DNA of 64,000 bases from Perkinsus olseni (taxonomy: Eukaryota; Perkinsozoa; Perkinsida). The DNA is taken from the NCBI GenBank assembly GCA_013115125.1, contig JABANN010000046.1:1-64000 (forward strand), read 5' to 3'. The notes under the pieces are model-generated. The model did no database searches, was not told the DNA's origin, and worked only from the letters and a program-made list of their open reading frames with translations. Below, in pieces: positions 21,101 to 34,070 of the stretch. The first letter of the stretch is position 1. Each line of letters opens with the position of its first letter. The translations under genes were made by a program, and so were the position numbers.

Positions 21101-23338
21101 AGCATCTCAATGATTTCTACATGTTCGACTTCTTCACCAGTACATGGGCCCTAGTGGAACCTAGTCTGTCCTCTAAGGTAGGGCAAGGAGCTAGCGCTGA
21201 CTTCCACTTTGCATCGCACTTCGCTTTTGAGGCCTCCGGTCGTATGCGGAGTGGTGTCATGGGCGTGACATGAGAAAGCGATCATAGTGTATTCGAGGAG
21301 TGTGAATTTCGACGGAAAAATTTGGGAGAGTTTGTATTACTCGGAAAATTTGTAGAGGTAGACTCGGGCCAGCTCAGAGTGCTTGCTGATTGATGTAGAA
21401 ATCTACGAGTTCTACTGGCCGCTTTCTTCAGGTGCCCCCACCGACCCCTCGAGACTCTCATATTGCCGCTGTCTACGGTGACAGCATGTAGGGTGGGGAG
21501 AGTCTCTGCTGGATGGGACGGCGGTGTTGTAGGTACGTCTTTGGTGGTAGCACGGGCACTGCACGCAACGACTTGTATGAGTTCAACCTTATTACTGGGG
21601 GATGGAACGAGCTCAGGCGGACGTCTGGTGAGACCATCATTCGGTTGAGGCCTCGGGAGAGGGCCTCGAGCGTGACGCAGTCGACGTGTGAGGCACAGAA
21701 TGCTGTATTCTAAAGGCATCTACTACATCTTGTGTGCTTTCATATCTTTACTGTACTTTAGATCTCACGTCTCTCGGTTTCATCGTGAAACGGTTGCAGA
21801 CCCCTCCCAAGCAATACCTGTATGCATCCTGAGTGTATATAAAAGTTTTAAGTCCCTTGCACAACCAGTTCCCCTCCCTAGATGTCCCGTACGGTACGCA
21901 TGGCCAGCTTGAAGGATCGATTTTTTTTGTTTTCGTGAATAGCTTGGAGATCGATCGGTGGTGGTAACAATCCCGACGGCCCGGCTGGTGGCGAGGATGG
22001 CATGGTTGACCACGGCGAAGTGAGGCCTTGCCCGAGGTACCTTCGCTTCGGCTACACCTCGTAACTCTGCACGCCATCTCTAGGTTCTGCCACACCGGAG
22101 TTGTCTATCGCGGTGCTCTGTGCGTGTTCGGCGGGTATGATGGACAGAATCGACTGAATGATTTCCGAAGATACACGCTGGGCTCGGAAGTAGCTGAGCT
22201 GCGGGGGTGCTTTGAGAAAAAACCTCATTATAGAACTAATGCCTTGAATTCATCAGAAAAATCACATCGATACTTGCTCACACTCAACGTTCGCACTCTG
22301 TCCCGTTTTTTATTCTTGAGAAAATCTGATGTAAAAAATCGGAAAACTCTGTAATTTTTCTGCAAAATCCCCGCGCTGTGTATTTTTGCCACACCGCGTG
22401 GCGTATCTTAGGTTAACGTTGACATACCCGCATCAACCTTGCTGGAAGATCTCCGAGGTATGGTCGATGATCCGACATGGTCTGATGTGGTCTTCGAAGT
22501 TGAGGGAAAGAAGTTAGGAAATATACCGCATGCAGTTTCCATACCAACTTTCCCCTAAATCAGGTGTACGCACACAAGATGATGTGCGTCAGATGTCCGT
22601 ACTTCCAGTGAGTCCCTCCATTCCGATCAGCGGTCCAGCCCAATCCTCAGAGCGATGTTCTCGCCTGCGATGAATATGAAGGAAGCCAGCATGCCGATGA
22701 CCGAGTGTATCCCGATACAGGGAGGAGTCGCCCATAGGGCCTTCAAAGGGGTGCTGGAGTTCCTCTACACTGATGAAGTGCACGAGGTCAGTGTGTGGGT
22801 TCACAGTCCAACGCCGATTACAGCTTAGTGAGGCGAGGCCAGTGCTAATAGAAGGCGCACTAGATTAAAGAAGCGTGTGAAGATGTGAACTGAATTCTTC
22901 GTTTGATGAACGGATGTTAAAGCAAAGAAGGTGCACAACCTGAACCGCTAATTGAACTTAGTTAACTGTGGACTCTGCGATGGACCTCTTCGTCACGGCG
23001 GACCAATTCGGAATTGATAGACTGAAGAAGATCTGTGAGAAAGAGATTCTCCAGAGTATCAACATCGACAACGCCCCTACTATAATGCAAGTGAGGCGAT
23101 GATAGCGATGATGCTCGTCTGCATCGCTCCGCCTTTTTCAGGCAGCAGATATGCACGCGGCTAGCGGATTGCGGAAGCGTTGCCTGGACTTCATCTTACG
23201 CAATTTCGATGCCATTAGTAGCACGTCGGCGTCATCTGTCGTTGAGTGAATTTACTGTTGTCAGGTAAAACAGCGGCATTTGAAGAGATGGGCCGGAACA
23301 ATGTAGAGCTGTTATTAGAGATACTACGCATGCGATGA
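18176..23338 (+). CDS. Kelch-repeat BTB/BACK protein (multi-exon)
   Basis: The gene starts MSRINDNGSG at 18176 and is split by many short introns. After an acidic/basic N-terminal leader come six kelch blades, each with an (R)xxH..VVY..S(I/M)YVFGGYDG..R.NDF pattern: about 18820-19275, 19890-20090, 20430-20875, 20950-21175, 21435-21630 and 22085-22190. A BTB domain follows from about 22440 (TWSDVVFEVEGKK, VYAHKMM, VLEFLYTDEV), then a BACK-like segment (DLFVTADQFGIDRLKKICE). The last exons end SKTAAFEEMGRNNVELLLEI and stop at 23338. Family knowledge: BTB-kelch proteins are usually CUL3 ubiquitin-ligase substrate adaptors. Here kelch comes before BTB, as in LZTR1-like proteins. Several exon joints were checked for phase and agree. 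The N-terminal leader and the 20.1 and 22.2 kb borders are less certain. Confidence 0.8.
18687..18732 (+). other. Intron consisting largely of a tRNA T-arm
   Basis: A 46-base GT..AG intron in the kelch-BTB gene; both exon phases agree. Inside is CCGGG-TTCAAAT-CCTGG (18697-18713), a complete T-arm with a five-pair stem (one G-U) and a seven-base loop. A T-rich tract and CAG follow. The B-box is in the sense orientation. Confidence 0.8.
20991..21040 (+). other. Intron with antisense B-box (kelch-BTB)
   Basis: A 50-base GT..AG intron between RARY and RTSAVVHKDSM of the fourth kelch blade; the joint restores CGG for Arg. GGTTCGATCC lies on the opposite strand (20999-21008). Confidence 0.75.
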
Positions 23339-23812
23339 TTTTACGATTTATTAGCTACCTTCCACCGAGCGGGAAGAATTGCGTTGAACCTCACAGCATG
23401 AGTGCACATCTTCAACAGTAATCTAAATTGGTAAACCTCTCTGGTTAGTAAGTATGGATTTGTTGGACCTTGTATGCTGAAAATTGTGAACGACAGCCGA
23501 GCGGGGGAGTATTTCGATACTGGCAATCCCTACCATTGACCGTAAACGTACCTGCACCTTGACCGCCCGACTAGCACTAGGACAGAGTACTGTATTCCCC
23601 CGAAACTCCATTAGCATGCAACTCCGTCGAAATAAGATTATTGGAGTTGAAACAATAAGATCAGCGGATGGAAGAATAGTCCCGATTTATCCCGATTTAC
23701 AACACTTGAAACTCAAGAGAAGAAAGTCCTCGAGATGACCTCCAGCCAAAGTGCTCTGCGGCGAACCGTGTAGTAAGCAATGGAAAGTGCTCCTTATCAT
23801 CCTGGTACCAAC

Positions 23813-24347
23813 TTAGGCGGTGAGGACGCAGACGCCACCGACGGCCTGGATCTTCTCCTCAGCCTTCTTCGAGAAGTAACGAGCCTTCACGATGACGGGC
23901 TGCTTGGGGAGGTTACCCTTGCCGAGGACCTTGAAGTAGCCGGCCTTAGTGCAGTCGATTACGGGGGCCTTGTCCTTCTTGTCGGCGTACTGGAGACGGG
24001 TCTGCTCGGAAACGAGGGTCCACAGCTTCTCAACGTTAACTTCGGGGCGGTAGAACCTGAAATCAATACCATCAAACTCAGAGAGAAATCATCCCGAGCG
24101 CCACTCGCGAGTATCCAAGGTCGACTCTTGCTCTTCCCGAATATTACTTGTTCTTCTGGAGATGGAAGTAACGCATACCGACCTTACCGAAGTAACCGGG
24201 ATGGTACTTATCGAAGTTGATACGATGATGATGCTGACCACCGGCGTTACCGTGTCCACCGGGATGCTTACGGTGCTTGCCGATACGGCCGTGACCGTGG
24301 GACACGTTTCCTCTATGCTTACGGGTCTTCTTAAGGCAGGCAGTCAT
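23813..24347 (-). CDS. RPL27A: 60S ribosomal protein L27a (uL15)
   Basis: Two exons. Exon 1 (24148-24347) encodes [14 protein letters not shown] followed by [35 protein letters not shown] and FHLQKNK. Exon 2 (24056-23813) encodes [15 protein letters not shown] and the conserved [18 protein letters not shown] end, ...VGGVCVLTA stop. The 91-base intron (24057-24147) splits an AAG Lys codon. Length (about 147 residues) and the whole pattern match eukaryotic uL15, a large-subunit protein. The start is the Met that aligns with the family N-terminus; the frame is open further upstream but contains a likely 5' leader. Confidence 0.95.
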
Positions 24348-25147
24348 CTTCAGTCGAGACGCACTTAACCGAGGGCTCGGACTCACCTTCCTCACGCCAA
24401 ATCGATCAGGCTATATTTTGGTCACGTTGAGGAAATGCAAGATTGAGGCAAGACTGCAAGATTTTTTCTCGGGAGTCGGGTCTGGACCCTCAGCACAGTA
24501 CTCTGAATGAATCGTTCCTGTCGTTGCCTCAACAGCGTAGTAGCAACAGCCCAACGGCGAGTAGAAGGGAAAATACCGGTCGTACGGCTAAGCGAAATCG
24601 GGCAGAAAAGGATGACCAGCTCTCCTTTAGCGGTAGGCGTAGCGGAACTGAGGAGGGAACCACTTACTTCGTTACAGCCTGTCACACTGCAAGCGAACGA
24701 CATTCAGAAGAAGAGAACCAAGCACCGGGACGTCGGCCTGGTGGAGGTTGTCGATCCATCGGGGACATCCTACGGCATCGCTTCTTATAATCCATCAGCC
24801 TACATATCTTGCAGGTAGTGGACATATCTTTCAACCTCTTTCGTATCTAACGCGGTCAACCTCAGGATACTCCATCGTAACTCTCAAGCTCGCACCGATC
24901 ACGATTTTTTCTTTGACGTATTCAGTAGAGCACTTCAAGCACGCATAGCAGCCTTAGGAGGCATGCCGGAGCTGCGCAAGCGAGCCTTTCGCGTGAGATC
25001 CCTCCCTCCCCTGTCCACGAGTATCTTCTCGTTTCAGCTCATCAATGGTGAAGGTGACCATCTACCGGGACTGTAGGGTGTGTAAAGCCAGCTTCAACCT
25101 AAGATACCATTAGATACGTCGACATCCTCTCGCCAACCGCTGCTTGT

Positions 25148-26707
25148 GTGAATCCATCCACGGCGTTCATGGACCGTCAAATCGACCTGATAGTGTCTGC
25201 CTTGAGAGCCCTCCTCCCTAGTCTGAAGGAAGTAGTACCGCTACTCCTGACGGTCCCATCAGTGGCTTCCTCCAGGTGTATCTCCGACACGACGATCACG
25301 TTTCTCGTTCCCTTGAGTTCCTTCCCACCATCCGACCTCATCTCGTCTGGTCAGCCGGGCAGGTGCCTCCGGAAGGCATCGGCCTCCCAGGCGGAGCGAA
25401 GGTCAGGATGGACCCCGCGAGTGGATTATTCCTGCCCGGTAATAAGCGTCTTTCATGGGAAGCGGGTGATCCCCGTGGCAGCTCATCCAATGAGAAGCGC
25501 TGAGTTGATACGTCGACTGCCGACTCTGCTGCGCTTGGCCCGGCCCGAGGCTACCCGAAGGAAGGCCTTGGCGCTCCACGCGGCTGCTGCAGAGTTGGCT
25601 GTTTCGATGGCCAAATTGGCGGAGGAAGGGGAAAATGACGCCAACGATCGGGTAATGAATGAGCCATTCTTCGCCTGTGTTCACGAGAATCGTAGCTTGA
25701 TCATCGCATCGAGCAGAGTGAGCGGGAACCTCTTCGAAGCGATCCACTTGGTGAGCCGCGGGTAGAATAGTAGTGCGGCAGGATCGCCACAAAATATTGA
25801 TACTCATTATAATGAAAGCTTCTCGGATATGATCTGACCTTCTCCGTCGCCCTGTTGTTTCGCCGCTGAGCGTTCGTGAGTGAGTTCGTCGATATCCTCC
25901 AGGATGGCCTCTTGCCTCTTGCCTCTCCGCTCAGGTCATGGTACTCGCAGTAGAGCAATCGAACCAGCTGTGCGAAGCGCTGGAGGGTACGATTGGAATT
26001 AATGGTATCCGAGGTCGCATTATGGTTCAACACGATGTTCCACGACTGTGGCTGCGGGACTGGGGAGATAAGATGGTAGTATGTGGGGAAGGGCGGATTA
26101 CATCGCAACTCGGCTGCCGGTACTGCGGTATGAGACCGGCTATCGAGATTTCATTGGAACCTCTGACGAATGCCGGAATTCCTATGGACTAGCACATGGA
26201 TCCAGCGCAGTGGGTAGACGAGTCGCCGTCGAGACTCTTCCTTGGCCTCGCGGTTCCCTTTCCGATGCATCGTCCGCGGTGTGGGGCCCACACTGTGGGC
26301 ACTGGTCGAACTAATGGATTTGTCTCATTTCGTATGAGGCTGGTGAGTTACTATTGGAGTGGTACCTGTAGATGACTCACCGACAATACATTTTCACAGC
26401 ATCGTGGTTTCCCTGGCCGGTGTGTCATTGAACGGAACTCATTTCGAATCAGGCCGGCGAGTTCGATTTGGCCATCGTCTCTCCGCCGCCATCCACGGGC
26501 TCCGACGTGGAGGCTTTGAAGGAGCTTCTGACTCTGGCAGCCAGTCAACTCGTGTCTGGAGGAGTGATGGTCCTCTGTGGCGTAGATGAAGTACCCCGGA
26601 ACCTCTGCTTAGCTTCGCTCCGCCATTTTTCCCTTCAGATGAGGTACATTCGTTTTCAAAAGCTCCTACTGCAGGCTCTGGCTCCCCGGCGCAGCACTCT
26701 GATGTAG
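25148..26707 (+). CDS. Probable SAM-dependent methyltransferase (multi-exon)
   Basis: Several plus-strand exons can be joined but not all borders are certain. An N-terminal helical part (MDRQIDLIVSALRALLPSL) is followed by LVWSAGQVPPEGIGLPGG...DPASGLFLPG and a helix-rich stretch. Near 25940 comes VLAVEQSNQLCEALE...NGI.GRI, which resembles the acidic-residue strand of class I methyltransferases. Near 26470 comes FDLAIVSPPPS (motif IV-like) and VSGGVMVLCGVDE. The last frame ends at 26707. The methyltransferase call rests on these motifs; no GxGxG strand was located, so family and substrate are open. Confidence 0.4.
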
Positions 26708-27215
26708 GTCATCTCCTGAGCGCTCGATAGTGAATTCTTAGTGTAATATAATACTATCCTTGATACGGATATTTTACAAGGTTGGTTAACAACAGTAATA
26801 TTAAAATAACAACATATATAATGCCCACATGTAGTCCAATAAATTTGGTTCCGCACTTTTCAATACTCGTTGAAGTAATTTATCCTGTCATATACGTGCA
26901 TTATTGCTATTAATTTATTGGGTATTATGCCATACCAAATTTTCCGTCCTAGATACGAATCCACCGGCTGTGCAGATTTTCCCATCCCGTTGGTATCTTC
27001 TGGTCGGGATAGCTGCGCCCATCGAATCTTGGCTGTGCGTGTTGGAGAAGATATGGATGAATTATAGCATGCTGATGATGTTTCCGTTGTTACCGTTTCT
27101 TCATGGTGTGGTATTGTGTTCGAGTAGGGTATGGTTTTACGAGAAGTGAGCTTACCGAAAGAAGCTGCCTTTGTTCCAGTGTTTTTTACTGTCCAATCTA
27201 GTGGTGGTGGTCTAG

Positions 27216-30200
27216 ATGTCCGTCAGCTTGTTGAGAGTGGCGATAGTGTTCCAAGTGCTGTTCGTCTGCACCCTAGGACTGCACCCGGATGAGGCTAGAA
27301 AGTAGTATCTTCGGCTCGACCATGCAAGATACAAAATAGGTCAAGTTGTGGCACGCGTGATCGATACTCGTTACTTGAGGTACGATTGGTTCATGCGTAA
27401 CATAGGAGGTGTATCAGCCGTACCAGAAGTCCTCCCAAGCGGGGACGTCTTCCTTGGCACCGATGAGGGTGTCATCGCCGTACTAACTTCAGGCCTGTGT
27501 TCTTCAGATCTCATCTCCACCTGCTCAGGTCCTCGCCAAGGACACTGGTCTCCTCCAGTGGCGCACGATAGTATCGCCTAAGTCACAGGTGCTGGACGTT
27601 CACGCTATCGGAAAGTCCAAAGTCGGCCTAGTGCAGACCGCGAAGGGCCAGGTGCTGTTGTTGGGATTGTTGTATATTCATTTCTCTACTGTTTTCGGGT
27701 AGCGCTCTTGATGACCAGTCTCGTCCATGGTGGTGTATGCTCATCCCCGTGGGGTTGAGGATTGGTTCCTCTCTCTCACACTTTTGGCTGGACAATGTTA
27801 TCTTTCCGTACAGTTTTATTTTTTGTTCAGCTCTTCGCCGTAGACCTCCAGAACGGTAACATTATTCGTGAGCTCACTACATCGAAGGTTATCAACTTTG
27901 ACGTCTGCGAGAGTTCGAAGAACGATCAGCCTCTCATCCATGTTGGCTGCGTCGACGGCCACTGTAAGTCTAGCAATGATCATCATCACTCCTCCCTGCG
28001 TAAGACTAATTACTCAGATATCTTCGACCTTGAGAATGCCGAGTTGAAGCAGCCTGAGAACAGTAGCATTCCAGCAGCGGTAGTTTCCTGGGTTCGCTGC
28101 GAAAGACTTGACCGATAATTTTGTTGTAGGTCTCTTGCTCTAGACAGAAGGGCAAGTCTGCTGTAGTGTTCTCCAACGAAGACCTTGCTGAGGCGACCGC
28201 TGTGTTCGTAGACGGGGATGCACTGCACGCTCGAGTCAGCCCTACCCAGGTAGACGAGTTGCGGATGAGTTGGTATCGTTGCAAATATACTGCTTGTAGA
28301 TCCGAAGATATATGATGTCTGGTGGCAAGCCGATGCCTTCGATCAACACGACTACCTCGGAGGAAGCGGGCTTCATAATGAGAGAGCTCAAGTTCCCAAC
28401 CCTATCCAAGGGACACGAGTTCGAGGTGGGGGAAATGTGGTATTAGGAAATGCATTCGCGAGTAGCCAAAATGTCGCTTTTCTCCGAGTCTTCTATTAGT
28501 ATCGATAATATCCCCCTGTGAGCTGTACCAAAATTTATGCAGCCCTTCTGGGATGAAAGTGTGCTTGAGATCGTTCGAAGAGTCTGACGACGAGATCGTA
28601 TCTTCCCCTTCGCCCTGATGATAAAATTTTGATGGCTTCTCGATAAACCAAAAGCAATGCTGAGGAGTCGGATCGGATTCTCGAGGAGATTGCGTGACAG
28701 ATGCTCGAGCAGCCGAAGAGCTTCATGAAGGGTGACCATGTGTATACTATGAAAGTTGGCAATGATAGGCAGTTCGAAGTGAACTTCGATGGTAATAATA
28801 CCCACTTGCCTGGATAGAACCGGGGACCTTCGGATTACCCAGATCTCTCATTGCGCATGAAGAAGGGCAAGGAAGTTCTATGGACTCGAGAGGAGAGTCT
28901 GTCGAAGCCGGCTCAAGTGGTGACTCTCACTGAAGGTGATAATATCGGTCTCTGAGCTCTTCCATTGTCTTGGACAATCGCTTCCGCCAGGCTGTTGATT
29001 CAATCCTTCGCTGGTCACGCCTGTCGTTCGTGCTGCTCTTTCTCATGTCATCATTTCCTTAGCTCGGTCTGGCAATGGCGCCTCTGTTGGTGGCCTCATG
29101 GACATCATCCCAACATCCTCCGCTGAACTACAAGTGCTTCTGGCCAAGGCGGGTGAGTGGTTTGATAACAAAGTGCAAAGTAAGACGTTACTGCACTCCA
29201 CCGTTCTTACCGAGGATGGCTCGCTACGGTGTAGGCATCGGCCAGCAGCAGCAGCAACAGCTCTTCTCCAGCGAGCCTGCACCTCTCGAGATGGCGATCA
29301 ACGGGGTAGTCCTCGGCAGACAGCCGGGCGATGAGGTAGCGGTAACGCTCGACTTTCGTCGTGATGGTGATGTTGTTTAGGGTCAATTGGCTAACCTGAT
29401 CGGTCCTCATTTGAAGATCGGCGTAGTTCTGTCTGATACGGGAAAGCTGTTCGCTCTTGATTTGGCTACATCAGAGATTCTATGGTCGAGGATGGAGAGC
29501 AGGGATTGCATCATTGATCGGTAATGATGGTCGCGGGTTCGATCCCTGGTAGCTGCCTTTTTTTCAGCGTCAAGAATGGCCCTAAGATCTGGCTGCGAGT
29601 ATCGCACTCGAATGGAAAATATGACTTCATCGAACCCGCGACAGGTGATAATACATCTGTCCTCCAGCTGGCTCATTCAATTATTGAAGAACGGGCTGGT
29701 TGCATGTTTCGGACGGATCCCTACCCAAACTTCCTCTATGGAGGCTTAGTGGAGCGACGCGCCTAACGTTAGATGTGAAGTTCCTATGAGAAAAGTATTG
29801 CCTGGATCGCGTCCTATCGTGAGCTAAAGTTAGAGAATGTGTGCGTTCCCTTCTGCTACCTTTTATGATGTCTATTTTGATCGGATTGTCCGATCGAAAT
29901 ACACATATCATGAAACGTCTGGCGTCATATCATCAACGGATATCGGATTCGAATGACTTTAACGTTGTATCATTCTGGGAAGCTTATCGGGCTCAAGAAC
30001 AGCGGATTTTGCGGCCTTGTGGATGCACGCCCCGACGTTGCATCATGCTGTCGTGATGAGCCAATCGTCCTTTGTAATTTCGCAAACCATCGTGCGATAT
30101 TTCGGATCAACCTCATTTATTGGCTTTGTTTGTGTAGGGAAGGTTGCTCAATCCGGCGAACTCCCCGACAGCTCCAGCGGCCACACGTATGCTCTTAACG

Positions 30201-32269
30201 GTACCAACTTTGTCGGCTACTATGCTGGCAAGGAGGCCTGGACTCTGCGATTCAACGGTGAGGCATGGATTGTTGCCTCGCGGGGCGGCTGCCACGTTGT
30301 CGTTTGCAGATGACTCGGAGAAGATAGTGTCCGTAGTGGAGCCGCGCCAGGATTACTTCGCCCATGTGCCTGTGGTGGTTAAGAGTGATGCCTCGGTCCT
30401 GTACCGATATATCAATGCTAATGTCATTGGTAATGAGGAGAGGGTTTGCCGCTTTCTCTGTGTTTCTTAGCTTCATACGTCACCGACTCACATGACAGTA
30501 GTTTCTTCCTTGGAAATTTACCATGTAGCGATGTCGCCGTGCTAGGACAAGTCGACGTCGCACTGGGTTCACAGAAGCCTCGGTATAATTTCCGCGTCTT
30601 TCATGTGGCTTCTCTGGATTTTCTTCTCCGTAAAACTCGGCTTGTCATTGGCTCACATAACAGTAGATTTTCCCTCGAAAATAAAACATTTTAACCTCAG
30701 TGGGAGTGGCTGTGTGAGGGCGATTGGCCGCCTGCTTGATGGTGTCGGGCAAGTCGGCGTCTCTCTTGATTCATAGACACGTTTATGTGATTTTCGAGTC
30801 TCGTATCCTACGACGAACGATGTACTTCTCTCAAAAAAATCTTGGCCCCGATTGGCAGGCGTGGTGACGGAGAACTCGGAAGGATATCTTTTCGTGAGGA
30901 TAATCGATTCAGTCACGGGTGCCTTGGTTTATGAGACGAAGGTGAGAAGCGCGGATTTGTCCAATTTTGAAATCTGGAGTCAGATCCCCCACGCCTCGGA
31001 CCCTATTATGGTCCTCTTCGACAACTCTGCCGTAGTGTACTACCGCAACGAGAAGGCCAACAGGTATTTTGTGCTACTTTCACAGCGGCAACGAGTCTCG
31101 ATGACAGATACGAGTTGGTGGTGGTTGATCTGTTCAAGGACAGGGACGACCATGGATTCTGGGAGACTATGAAAATGTCGCAGAAAGCGAGGGAGGATGG
31201 GGCTGTTGAGGGTAGGAGTTAATGGTATCTCAGGTTGATCATGGTTGATTATAGGAAACGCCACGAGGGTATCTGCTTATGCCTTGGAGATGCCCATCGC
31301 TGCGGCACAGCAGTTTGTAGTCCCCCAGCCTGGTAGTAAAGGGTGTCCGTCTTCTCTGGCTACCGGCCTCTCGTCGATGCCCTCCTACGTTGTTCCAGCA
31401 TGTCGCGCATAAGTCAACTCCACCCTTGCATGACTTCTGCATGGTACTGCTTGATAGAGCCACCCCTGTGTCGAAGCGTCTTTACTGCCTCTCCTCTCAG
31501 TCACCAGTATCGGAGTGAGTACTACCCAGAAGGGCGTCACACCGCGAAGCGTCCTCTTTGGGTTGGCATCAGGGAAGGTCCTCGCCGTCAACAAGGACAC
31601 AGTCCTCAACCCTCGTCGGCAGACACCGTAAGTCGCCCTAGATTTTCCTTTTCCGCTAAAGAGTCACTGTTGACGCCCTTCAGTAAACCTGTGAGTGATC
31701 GATCGGGCCGTCTACAGAATGTGGCGTCGGACAAGGACCATGATGCTTCCCTTCCAGCGTAGGTGCCGAGCGGCTGTATGAGAACCTCCGCGCCACTTTC
31801 TCGTCATGCATAGGCTCCGTTACTCGCAGGTACGCGCCCCTAGTGCCGATGAAGGCCACTGACGTCGTTACCTACGACAACGAAGTGGAAGGTCTCAAGT
31901 TCATACGCACAAGTGAGCCGACGGATGATGTTGCTCACTGGGAGCTTCACGCTCGGTCTTCATCAGCTCCAACTCATTTCGAATCGACATCTCTGTTGGT
32001 CCTCTTCGGTTTGGATGTGTATATGACTCCTACAAACACGGCTCAAAGATACGATGTGAGCGTCACTGCGCCGCGAAATTCGGGCCATGTTTTCTATTCA
32101 GTTGCTCGGGCCCGATTTCGACTACCCGCTACTGACCGTCAGCATTGCAGTCGGTAAGGTTGGCTATGGCACTACGCACGCAAAAAGATTCTTCTGTTCA
32201 GTTCTGGCGACAATATTCATCACCACGAGAATGGCGTCTCGCAAGGCTCTGGAGAATCGATGGAAATAA
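27216..32269 (+). CDS. EMC1: ER membrane protein complex subunit 1 (EMC1)
   Basis: A large gene in many short exons. It starts with a signal-peptide-like MSVSLLRVAIVFQVLFVCTL. Next comes a beta-propeller segment with RYDWFMRNIGG, GDVFLGTDEGVIAV and LAKDTGLLQWRTIV. Further exons include GKEVLWTREESLSKP, IGVVLSDTGKLFALDLAT, VVTENSEGYLFVRIID and VTPRSVLFGLASGKVLAVNK. The C-terminal DUF1620-like part contains SLLVLFGLDVYMTPTNTAQRYD. The final exon has DFDYPLL, one membrane helix and an ENRWK end, as in EMC1 of other eukaryotes. EMC1 is the large lumenal and membrane subunit of the EMC insertase for multipass and tail-anchored proteins. A Gln run occurs near 29240. The first two exon borders are uncertain. 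Confidence 0.9.
29521..29567 (+). other. Intron with sense T-arm and T-run acceptor (EMC1)
   Basis: A 47-base intron that splits an Arg codon between DCIID and VKNGPKIWL. It contains GCGGG-TTCGATC-CCTGG (four of five T-stem pairs; B-box 29536-29546), then TAGCTGCC and TTTTTTTCAG. The T-run that would end RNA polymerase III transcription is also the polypyrimidine tract of the acceptor. Confidence 0.85.
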
Positions 32270-33269
32270 GCAAAGTTGATACTGAATGTTTCTACCTATC
32301 ATAAGCTTCTTGCGTGCCTCACGGGAATCTTCGCTGTACGTGTTGTCGGGGCAGTGGTGTCTTTCGTTCCATTGCGTGTAACGAAAGACGGGTAAGAAGA
32401 CGATGATGTGCGTCACCACTGTTGACTGCTATTGATATTGTGGCCACGTCGCGCGGCTCCTGTGGATGATTGAGAAGGTGACCGGAGCAGATATGAAGCG
32501 CCTGATGGTCATCCTGAGGGTATTTGTCCTCGTCATAGCCGTCCGGCAGCATCTCACAGTATTATCAATAGCTTGCCTGCCTTCCTGCTGATTTTCAATC
32601 GCTCAGGCACGTCATTCGATCTCTCGGAGATCTAGAGGTCGTCTCTGATCAAAGAGACAAGGGTGTCTCGCCCTGGTGAGCTACACCACTGATTGTCTGC
32701 TGATCCCATCACGAAATGACACCGTCGGCGGCTTCGTTTGCCATGCGTAGCCGCTGTATGATCCCCATCTCCGCGCTCATCATTAATCTCTTTACGACCG
32801 CTAGAACAATACAGCATTCTCGAGGTATGAACATCATGGGTCATTATCTGTTAACAACGTGTAATTCGTCATCTTTCTTATTTTTATCGTTTTCATGCAG
32901 ATACATATAACACAGCTTTAACAACATTCTAACACTAAGTGCACCGTATCACATCCAGGATAAACATTGCCTTCGCGTCGCTCTTACTTGGAGGAGATAT
33001 AGTCATTGTTTGAATAGCGCAAATTCACTTGGAGGGCAGAGCTGTTCTATATACTCATCAGTTCAAATCAACTCCTCACCAGCATTGGACTCTTCTCCAC
33101 CCTCTGCATCATCCTGTGGGATAAGTCTGTCTTTGTGACCATCTGTCTTGTCCTTTTCTATGGAGCTTTGATAGGGCATTTTGGATGGCCTTGGGGATGC
33201 TCGCAATATGGCAAAGACATGGCAGGCTTATACCAGTGGGGCACAGCCAGTTCAGGAACTTCCAGAATC
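32270..33269. other. Intergenic region between EMC1 and the tandem array
   Basis: No gene supported. Short frames on both strands show no family resemblance or splice-consistent continuation. Confidence 0.5.
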
Positions 33270-34070
33270 CTATCTCTGATTGTCGACGGGAACCCCTTCA
33301 AGAGTCTTCACGCGAGCACGCGAGAAGCTCGCCACGGAGCCATCGAACTCATCTGGGTCGACACGTCCGAGGAGAAGGCTTTCCAGTTTTCTATGATCCC
33401 TTCTGAAGGTGCCCTTTACCGCCTTACCGACCATCGCGTAGTCCAGTCTGTTGAACCAGCCTTTTCCAGAGCCCTGCACTTTGAAGTCTTTCACTCGAGA
33501 GTTTTCATCGAACCACATTGTTAGCCCAAAACCAGTCTCATTGAAGCCGTAGTATACGCCATTCGCAACTGGCTTCTCCTCGTGCCTAGTAACGAATACT
33601 TGGTCTCTTTTGAGGAAGCGTTTGGCAGCCTTGACTGCTGGGTTACTCCGTGGCAGCCAATGGTGCGACTCGGGTTCCCTGTCGTAAGCCTTTCTATCGC
33701 TGTAGAAGAACGGGTCGGAATTTATTTGTGGAGTACCGAACAGTGAAAACTCTGTTGTTAAATACTCCTTCGAGCCCTTTACATCATCCACAGTGTAAAT
33801 CAGCATTTGATGCTCCCAGTGATAGGGGTGCCGAAACTGAGCCCGTCTCAAATCAGGTTTAACATAAGAGCACTCGATTCCTGCCACAGTGCGTGTTTCC
33901 GTGCGTTCCTCGCTCCTCGCCATACAGGACGGCCAAGGTTCAATATAGTATCTTGTGCCCTCCTCAGACGTTCCCACGATAATTTGCTCATGCTCGCTTC
34001 TTACGATCTCTACTTGCCATGCCAGCATCAGGGCGAGGGTAAGGGCAGGCATTTGTCGGTGGTGTTTCAT
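33270..34070 (-). CDS. Array family copy 1, C-terminally truncated
   Basis: About 266 residues. The start is the Met of MKHHRQMPALTLALML, which aligns with the MR.H start of the other copies and opens a signal-peptide-like segment. Family blocks are present: EEGTRYYIEPWP, VDDVKGSKEYL, VANGVYYGFNETG and FSRARVKTLEGVPV. It then stops, lacking the roughly 55-residue basic-then-acidic tail of its paralogues. It is the downstream-most copy on the minus strand. An intron-like GTAAGT lies upstream of the ATG. I cannot assign the family a function. Confidence 0.7.
   Translation of the reverse strand: MKHHRQMPALTLALMLAWQVEIVRSEHEQIIVGTSEEGTRYYIEPWPSCMARSEERTETRTVAGIECSYVKPDLRRAQFRHPYHWEHQMLIYTVDDVKGSKEYLTTEFSLFGTPQINSDPFFYSDRKAYDREPESHHWLPRSNPAVKAAKRFLKRDQVFVTRHEEKPVANGVYYGFNETGFGLTMWFDENSRVKDFKVQGSGKGWFNRLDYAMVGKAVKGTFRRDHRKLESLLLGRVDPDEFDGSVASFSRARVKTLEGVPVDNQR

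Noticed and set aside
24443-24818. Overlapping plus-strand frames upstream of RPL27A
   Set aside because: No family resemblance, low-complexity charged composition, and likely the promoter side of RPL27A.
26279-26293. 7+1+7 palindrome GTGTGGG-G-CCCACAC
   Set aside because: Arms of seven bases are expected by chance a few times in a window of this size.
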